From Mycobacterium sp. (GTDB lineage: Bacteria; Actinomycetota; Actinomycetes; Mycobacteriales; Mycobacteriaceae): DNA of 9,384 nucleotides. The notes below the pieces were generated by a model. It saw only the letters and a program-made list of their open reading frames with translations, was not told the origin of the DNA and ran no database searches. The stretch spans positions 1 through 9,384 of the forward strand of contig VERS01000041.1 of assembly GCA_018882545.1 (NCBI GenBank), written 5' to 3'. Made by a program: the position numbers and the translations under genes. Of the stretch, positions 4,935 to 9,384 are shown one piece after another; the first letter of the stretch is position 1, and every line of letters starts with the position of its first letter.

Positions 4935-6872
4935 ATGCCGCCACAGCCCGCCCAGCCGTTGCGGGCCGGGTTGGTGGTGGGTGCTCTCGGCGTGGTGTTC
5001 GGCGACATCGGCACCAGCCCGATCTACACACTCCAGACGCTGTTCAACCCGGGTGACCCACACCCGGTTCCGATCAGCATCCCCAACGTCTACGGCGTGG
5101 TGTCGCTCGTCTTCTGGTCGGTGATGCTGATCGTCACCCTGACCTATGTGACGCTGGTGATGCGCGCCGACAACGACGGCGAGGGCGGGGTGATGGCGTT
5201 GATCACCCTGGTGCAGCGACTCGGTAGCCGGTCGGACCCCAGGGTTGTCGCCGCCCTGTCGACCCTCGGAATCCTTGGGGCAGCACTGTTTTTCGGCGAC
5301 AGCATGATCACCCCGGCCATCTCGGTGCTGTCAGCGGTCGAGGGGATGAAAGTCGTGGATCCTGATCTGGCCGACTTGGTGGTGCCGCTCACCGCGGCCA
5401 TCATCGTCGGCCTGTTCGCGGTGCAGCGCCGCGGCACGTCGGCGGTCGGCCGATTTTTCGGCCCGGTGATGGTGGTGTGGTTCGTCGTCATCGCGATCCT
5501 CGGGGTGCGCGGGATCATGGGTCATCCGCAGATCCTGCGGGCGCTCTCACCGGCGTATGCCGTGGAATTCATGGCCGACCACTTCCATATCGCCTTCTTC
5601 GCACTAGCCGCGGTAGTACTTGCCGTCACCGGAGCCGAGGCGCTCTATGCCGATATGGGCCATTTCGGTCGCGCGCCGATCACGCTGGCGTGGCTGGGTC
5701 TGGCGTTGCCGGCACTGGTGCTGAATTACCTGGGGCAGGGCGCGTTGCTGCTGGCCGATCAGAGTGTGGTGACCGCTCCGTTTTTTCTGCTGGTTCCGGA
5801 ATGGGCGCAGATTCCCATGGTCGTGTTGTCCACCGCAGCCACGGTCATCGCCGCCCAGGCGGTCATCACCGGGGCCTATTCGGTTGCTTCCCAGGCCGCC
5901 CAACTCGGATATCTGCCGCGGCTTCGGATCGCGCACACCTCCGAGCATTCGATCGGGCAGATCTACGTGCCGTGGATCAACGGCATGCTGCTGGTTGCGG
6001 TGCTGATCCTGGTGTTCGCATTCCGGAGTTCCACGGCGCTGGGCTACGCCTACGGGATGGCCGTCACCGGCACGATCACCATCACCACCCTGCTGTTCCT
6101 CTACGTTGCGCGGGTTCGGTGGCGGGCACCGCTGTGGCTGATCATCGCCGGGGGAGGGGCCTTGCTGACCGTGGACCTGTTGTTTCTGGCGGCCAACCTG
6201 ACCAAGCTGCTGCATGGGGCGTGGCTTCCGTTACTGATCGGGCTGATTGCCTTCACCGTGCTCACCACCTGGCGGCGCGGTCGGCTGATCGTCGCCGCCA
6301 AGCGGGATCTGGCGGAGGGCCCGCTGAGCGAGTATGTCGCCGGCCTTGCTGAGCGCACCCCGCCGCTGCCGCGACTGCCCGGCACCGCGGTCTTCCTCAA
6401 CCGCGTGGGCGGCACCACCCCGCTGTCGTTGCGCGCCAATGTCGATCACATGCATGTGCTGCATGAGCACGTTCTGATCGTGTCGGTCCAGACCCCGCCG
6501 GTGCCGCGGGTGCCGCTTGCCGACCGCATCACCGTCGACAGTCTCGGCTCCCGCACGGACGGGATCGTCTACATATCGCTGCGATTCGGCTACATGGAAC
6601 GACCCGACGTGCCCGCGGCGCTGCGGCTGCTGGACTCGGCGATGACCGAGGGGCCGGTGGACTTCGACTTGGACTTCGACTTGGACTTCGACTTGGACAC
6701 GGCCTCGTACTTCCTGTCCAAAGTGGAGGTGATCGCCGGACCGGACCACAACCTGGCGCCGTGGCGTAAGCGGCTGTTCATCGCGATCTCGCATCTGAAA
6801 GCGGACGCGGCGGCGTACTTCAGGCTGCCCCTGAGCCGCACGGTCATCATCGGCTCCCGGGTCGAGGTTTAG
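4935..6872 (+). CDS. kup: Potassium uptake permease Kup (KUP/HAK/KT family)
   Basis: 645 residues, close to the E. coli Kup length of 622. Signatures in order are GVVFGDIGTSPIYTLQTLF (19-37), DNDGEGGVMAL (79-89), FFGDSMITPAIS (119-130), GAEALYADMGHFGR (233-246) and ANLTKLLHGAWLP (420-432). These are typical of KUP potassium:proton symporters in the plasma membrane. About twelve hydrophobic segments run to residue 445, followed by a cytoplasmic domain of about 200 residues. That domain contains an acidic tract (FDLD three times, 577-588) encoded by a 12-bp tandem repeat, just before the conserved TASYFLS segment. The ATG at 4935 is chosen because the family's N-terminal motif begins about 20 residues later. 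An in-frame extension to 4740 would overlap the whole divergent promoter and signal-peptide region of the opposite gene. It is probably leaderless. The stop is 29 nt before the monooxygenase gene. Confidence 0.95.
   Translation: MPPQPAQPLRAGLVVGALGVVFGDIGTSPIYTLQTLFNPGDPHPVPISIPNVYGVVSLVFWSVMLIVTLTYVTLVMRADNDGEGGVMALITLVQRLGSRSDPRVVAALSTLGILGAALFFGDSMITPAISVLSAVEGMKVVDPDLADLVVPLTAAIIVGLFAVQRRGTSAVGRFFGPVMVVWFVVIAILGVRGIMGHPQILRALSPAYAVEFMADHFHIAFFALAAVVLAVTGAEALYADMGHFGRAPITLAWLGLALPALVLNYLGQGALLLADQSVVTAPFFLLVPEWAQIPMVVLSTAATVIAAQAVITGAYSVASQAAQLGYLPRLRIAHTSEHSIGQIYVPWINGMLLVAVLILVFAFRSSTALGYAYGMAVTGTITITTLLFLYVARVRWRAPLWLIIAGGGALLTVDLLFLAANLTKLLHGAWLPLLIGLIAFTVLTTWRRGRLIVAAKRDLAEGPLSEYVAGLAERTPPLPRLPGTAVFLNRVGGTTPLSLRANVDHMHVLHEHVLIVSVQTPPVPRVPLADRITVDSLGSRTDGIVYISLRFGYMERPDVPAALRLLDSAMTEGPVDFDLDFDLDFDLDTASYFLSKVEVIAGPDHNLAPWRKRLFIAISHLKADAAAYFRLPLSRTVIIGSRVEV
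6659..6698. repeat. 12-bp minisatellite inside kup (3.3 units)
   Basis: The unit TTCGACTTGGAC occurs exactly at 6663-6674, 6675-6686 and 6687-6698, preceded by a partial unit GGAC. It encodes F-D-L-D three times, using the codon TTG in every copy, which is uncommon in this GC-rich gene. The unit is a multiple of three, so copy-number change would alter protein length without breaking the frame. Confidence 0.9.
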
Positions 6873-6889
6873 CCGACCGCGCCGGTTAG

Positions 6890-6895
6890 TAGCCT
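6890..6895 (+). promoter_or_regulatory. Possible leaderless -10 box of the monooxygenase gene
   Basis: TAGCCT fits TANNNT and is followed by 6 nt before ATG 6902, the same geometry as the kup promoter. It lies in the 29-nt gap after kup. No Shine-Dalgarno is evident before the ATG. Transcription could therefore start here as well as read through from kup. Confidence 0.4.
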
Positions 6896-6901
6896 GGGCT
6901 G

Positions 6902-8113
6902 ATGCCCGAGAAGACGACGTGCGCGGTCGTCGGGGGCGGGCCCGCGGGGATGGTGCTGGGCCTGTTGCTGGCCCGAGCCGGCGTCGAGGTCACCCTGTTG
7001 GAAAAGCACGCCGACTTTCTGCGGGATTTCCGCGGCGACACCGTGCATCCCAGCACGCTGCGCCTCATCGACGAACTAGGGCTGTGGGATCGCTTCGCCC
7101 GACTGCCGCAGAGCAGGATCGACCACCTCGGCTTCGATGTCGGCGGGCAGGAGTTGACCCTGGTCGACCTCCGCCGGCTACGCGGCCAGCCCCACCCCTA
7201 CATCGCGATGGTCCCGCAATGGGATCTGCTCAATCTGCTTGCCGAGGCGGCTGAGGCGGAGCCGACGTTCACCCTGCTGCTCGAACACGAGGTGACCGGG
7301 CTGCTGCGTGAGGGCGCCCGGACGACCGGGGTGCGCTACCGCTCGCCCGCCGGGTCGGGGGAGCTTCGGGCCGAGTTGACCGTGGCGTGCGACGGCCGCG
7401 GATCGACGGTGCGTGCGGCGTCCGGCCTGCCGGTGCGGGAGTGGGCGGTGCCCTTCGATGTTTGGTGGTTCCGGTTGCCGCGCAGCGGCGACGCCGAGTA
7501 CTCGCTGGTCCCACGTACTGGACCCAGACGGTTGCTGGTGATGATTCCCCGCGAGGGCTATTTCCAGATCGGCTACCTGATTCCCAAGGGCAGCGATGCG
7601 CAGATGCGCGCCCGCGGCCTCGACGCCTTCCGGTCCGAGGTGTCCGCGCTGGCGCCGGAGGCCGACACCTCGGTGCTGGCGTCGTGGGACGACGTGAAAC
7701 TGCTTGATGTCAAACTCAACCGGCTCAAACGGTGGCACAGCGAGGGCTTGCTGTGTATCGGCGATGCGGCGCATGCGATGTCGCCGATGGGTGGGGTCGG
7801 GATCAATCTCGCTGTTCAGGACGCGGTCGGGGCGGCGACTCTGCTGGCCGAACCGCTGCGTCGCCGGACCGTGGCAGCCGACGACCTCGCCGCGGTGCGC
7901 CGCCGGCGCCTGCCCCCGACCGCGTTCACGCAGTTGCTGCAGCGGATCCTGCACCGCCGGATGGTCGAGAGGATCTTCCGCGGCGGCTCACCGGAGCCCC
8001 CGGCGGCCTTCGTCGCCCTGCTGAGGAGACTGCCCTGGCTGACGGCGATTCCGGCCCGGCTCATCGGTGTCGGAATCCGTCCCGAACGCGCGCCCGCCTT
8101 CGCTCGTCGCTGA
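6902..8113 (+). CDS. FAD-dependent monooxygenase/oxidoreductase (PHBH/UbiH-like, group A)
   Basis: 403 residues. The N-terminal dinucleotide-binding motif is CAVVGGGPAGMVLGLLLARAG (7-27, GxGxxG at 11-16) with the strand-end E34 that binds FAD ribose. The DG motif of group A flavin monooxygenases is ACDGRGSTVR (162-171, D164-G165). The GD motif is CIGDAAHAMSPMGGVGINLAV (285-305, G287-D288), which contacts FAD pyrophosphate and ribityl. These enzymes use NAD(P)H and oxygen to hydroxylate aromatic or polycyclic compounds. The length suits the short TetX- or PHBH-size type without a C-terminal thioredoxin-like domain. The substrate is unknown. The ATG at 6902 places the GxGxxG motif at the usual distance from the N-terminus. 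It is followed after 2 nt by the MFS gene, implying a shared transcript. Confidence 0.9.
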   Translation: MPEKTTCAVVGGGPAGMVLGLLLARAGVEVTLLEKHADFLRDFRGDTVHPSTLRLIDELGLWDRFARLPQSRIDHLGFDVGGQELTLVDLRRLRGQPHPYIAMVPQWDLLNLLAEAAEAEPTFTLLLEHEVTGLLREGARTTGVRYRSPAGSGELRAELTVACDGRGSTVRAASGLPVREWAVPFDVWWFRLPRSGDAEYSLVPRTGPRRLLVMIPREGYFQIGYLIPKGSDAQMRARGLDAFRSEVSALAPEADTSVLASWDDVKLLDVKLNRLKRWHSEGLLCIGDAAHAMSPMGGVGINLAVQDAVGAATLLAEPLRRRTVAADDLAAVRRRRLPPTAFTQLLQRILHRRMVERIFRGGSPEPPAAFVALLRRLPWLTAIPARLIGVGIRPERAPAFARR

Positions 8114-8115
8114 CC

Positions 8116-9381
8116 GTGGCACCTGATCCCCCACAACTGGGATTGCGGCCCAACCTGTTTCAGTTCTGCCTACTGGTAGTGGTCAACGCTCTTGTCGGCG
8201 GCATGGTCGGCCAGGAGCAGACGATACTGCCGCTACTGGCCACGTCGGTGTTCGGCCTGAGCGGCTACACGTTCCTGCTGACCTACGTCCTGGCGTTCGG
8301 GATAGCCAAGGCGATCACCAACTACCTGGCCGGCACTTGGTCGGATCGGTTCGGCCGCAGGCCCGTACTGGTCGCGGGCTGGCTGCTGGCCATCCCCGTG
8401 CCGCTGCTGCTGATCTGGGCGCCGTCGTGGGGCTGGGTGGTCGCCGCTAATGCGCTGCTGGGTATCAATCAGGGCCTGACCTGGTCGACGACGGTGGTGA
8501 TGAAGATCGACCTGGTCGGGCCTCGCCAGCGCGGTCTGGCGATGGGTCTCAACGAGGCCGCTGGCTACGGCGCGGTCGCGGTCACCGCCTGGCTGGCAGG
8601 CCAACTGGCCGCCGACCACGGGCCGCGGCCCGCGCCATTTCTGCTCGGATTGAGCTACGCGTTGATCGGCCTGGGTCTGTCTGTCGGGCTGGTGCGTGAG
8701 ACCCGCGGCTACGCACAACGGGAAGCCCGTCTGCAGCCCGCCACTCACCGGGCCAGAGCCGACACCGCTGCTGCGATTGACGGCACCCTGTCGGACCGGG
8801 CGATCTTCTTGCGCACCAGTTTCACCGAACCGGCGCTGTCCTCGGCAAGCCAGGCGGGGTTGGTCAACAACCTCAACTTCGGACTGTCGTGGGGTCTGTT
8901 CCCGCTGCTGTTTGCGTCCGCCGGCCTGGCGGTGGACCGGGTTGGTCTGCTGGTCGCGGTCTATCCCGCGGTGTGGGGAGTGGCACAGATCCTCACCGGT
9001 GCGTTGTCGGATAGATGGGGTCGCAAGAACCTGATCACGACCGGGATGTTGGCCCAAGCAATCGGTTTGGTGCTGATCGCGACTGGGGACAGCTTTCGAT
9101 GGTGGCTAATGGCGGGCGCGCTGCTGGGGGCGGGCACAGCGATGGTCTATCCGACGCTCCTGGCGGTCGTCGGTGATGTGGCTCATCCGCTGTGGCGGGC
9201 CCGGTCGGTAGGGGTGTACCGGTTCTGGCGGGATATCGGATACGCGGTCGGAGCGGTAGTCGGCGGAGTAACGGCCGATTTCCTGGGGTTGCGAGCGGCG
9301 GTGTGGGCCGCCGCGGGGATCACCGCGCTCTCCGCGGCCGCTGTCGCGGTGCGGGTGTATGAGACCCACCGCAGGGCCTAG
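8116..9381 (+). CDS. Major facilitator superfamily (MFS) transporter
   Basis: 421 residues with about twelve hydrophobic segments, in two halves joined by a hydrophilic loop about 193-228. Motif A is found in both expected places: GTWSDRFGRRP (73-83, loop 2-3) and GALSDRWGRKN (295-305, loop 8-9), supporting a complete two-bundle MFS fold in the cytoplasmic membrane. NEAAGYGAVAVTAWLAG (146-162) is the probable fifth helix. MFS proteins move small solutes by proton coupling; whether this one exports or imports cannot be told, although drug-efflux members share this layout. The GTG at 8116 is chosen because it follows the monooxygenase TGA by 2 nt and leaves a short N-terminal tail before the first helix. 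Longer in-frame readings overlap the monooxygenase gene and lack membrane features. No clear Shine-Dalgarno precedes it, so translational coupling is likely. Confidence 0.9.
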   Translation: MAPDPPQLGLRPNLFQFCLLVVVNALVGGMVGQEQTILPLLATSVFGLSGYTFLLTYVLAFGIAKAITNYLAGTWSDRFGRRPVLVAGWLLAIPVPLLLIWAPSWGWVVAANALLGINQGLTWSTTVVMKIDLVGPRQRGLAMGLNEAAGYGAVAVTAWLAGQLAADHGPRPAPFLLGLSYALIGLGLSVGLVRETRGYAQREARLQPATHRARADTAAAIDGTLSDRAIFLRTSFTEPALSSASQAGLVNNLNFGLSWGLFPLLFASAGLAVDRVGLLVAVYPAVWGVAQILTGALSDRWGRKNLITTGMLAQAIGLVLIATGDSFRWWLMAGALLGAGTAMVYPTLLAVVGDVAHPLWRARSVGVYRFWRDIGYAVGAVVGGVTADFLGLRAAVWAAAGITALSAAAVAVRVYETHRRA

Positions 9382-9384
9382 TCC

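Noticed and set aside
7732..8115. N-terminal extension of the MFS protein
   Set aside because: The extra 128 residues are Arg/Pro/Ala-rich, overlap the monooxygenase gene in another frame and contain no membrane segment. They are a shadow of the real gene.

Overview
The window looks like chromosome from a high-GC actinobacterium, most likely a Mycobacterium or Mycolicibacterium relative. The support is high third-position GC, GTG starts, two probable leaderless genes with TANNNT -10 boxes set directly before the ATG, a nitrobindin-type protein that resembles my recollection of M. tuberculosis Rv2717c, and an anti-anti-sigma protein with an FFGTAG signature. No database search was possible, so the placement rests on recalled family features.

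Layout. (1) About 1-3080, minus strand: five tightly packed genes read right to left. They are a STAS-domain anti-sigma-factor antagonist, a class I SAM-dependent methyltransferase, a VOC (glyoxalase-like) protein, a nitrobindin-like heme-binding beta-barrel protein, and a beta-lactamase-fold serine hydrolase that runs off the left edge. Spacings after the methyltransferase are 11 nt, 7 nt and a 4-nt ATGA overlap, so at least the last four genes probably form one operon. (2) 3081-3510: a GC-poorer 430-bp gap between the divergent STAS and rhomboid genes. It holds a perfect 15-bp palindrome beside a possible -10 box. (3) 3511-4353, plus strand: a rhomboid intramembrane serine protease with an N-terminal Cys/His zinc-binding domain. 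It converges, with a 1-nt gap, on a minus-strand gene for a small secreted four-cysteine protein of unknown function. (4) 4844-4934: a short divergent promoter region with a 24-bp-period tandem repeat. (5) 4935-9381, plus strand: the potassium transporter Kup, an FAD-dependent aromatic-type monooxygenase, and an MFS transporter. The last two are separated by 2 nt.

How the genes may work together. The minus-strand set suggests a regulated stress or detoxification group (sigma-factor control, heme/NO chemistry, small-molecule modification and hydrolysis), but no shared substrate can be read from sequence. The monooxygenase and MFS pair looks like a modify-and-export or uptake-and-oxidise module. 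Kup may only be an upstream neighbour, because the monooxygenase has its own possible leaderless promoter.

The window has no mobile element, CRISPR array, tRNA or rRNA that I can support. The most unusual features are three short tandem duplications clustered between 4.5 and 6.7 kb: one in the secreted protein, one in the divergent promoter region, and one encoding an acidic FDLD x3 tract in the cytoplasmic tail of Kup.
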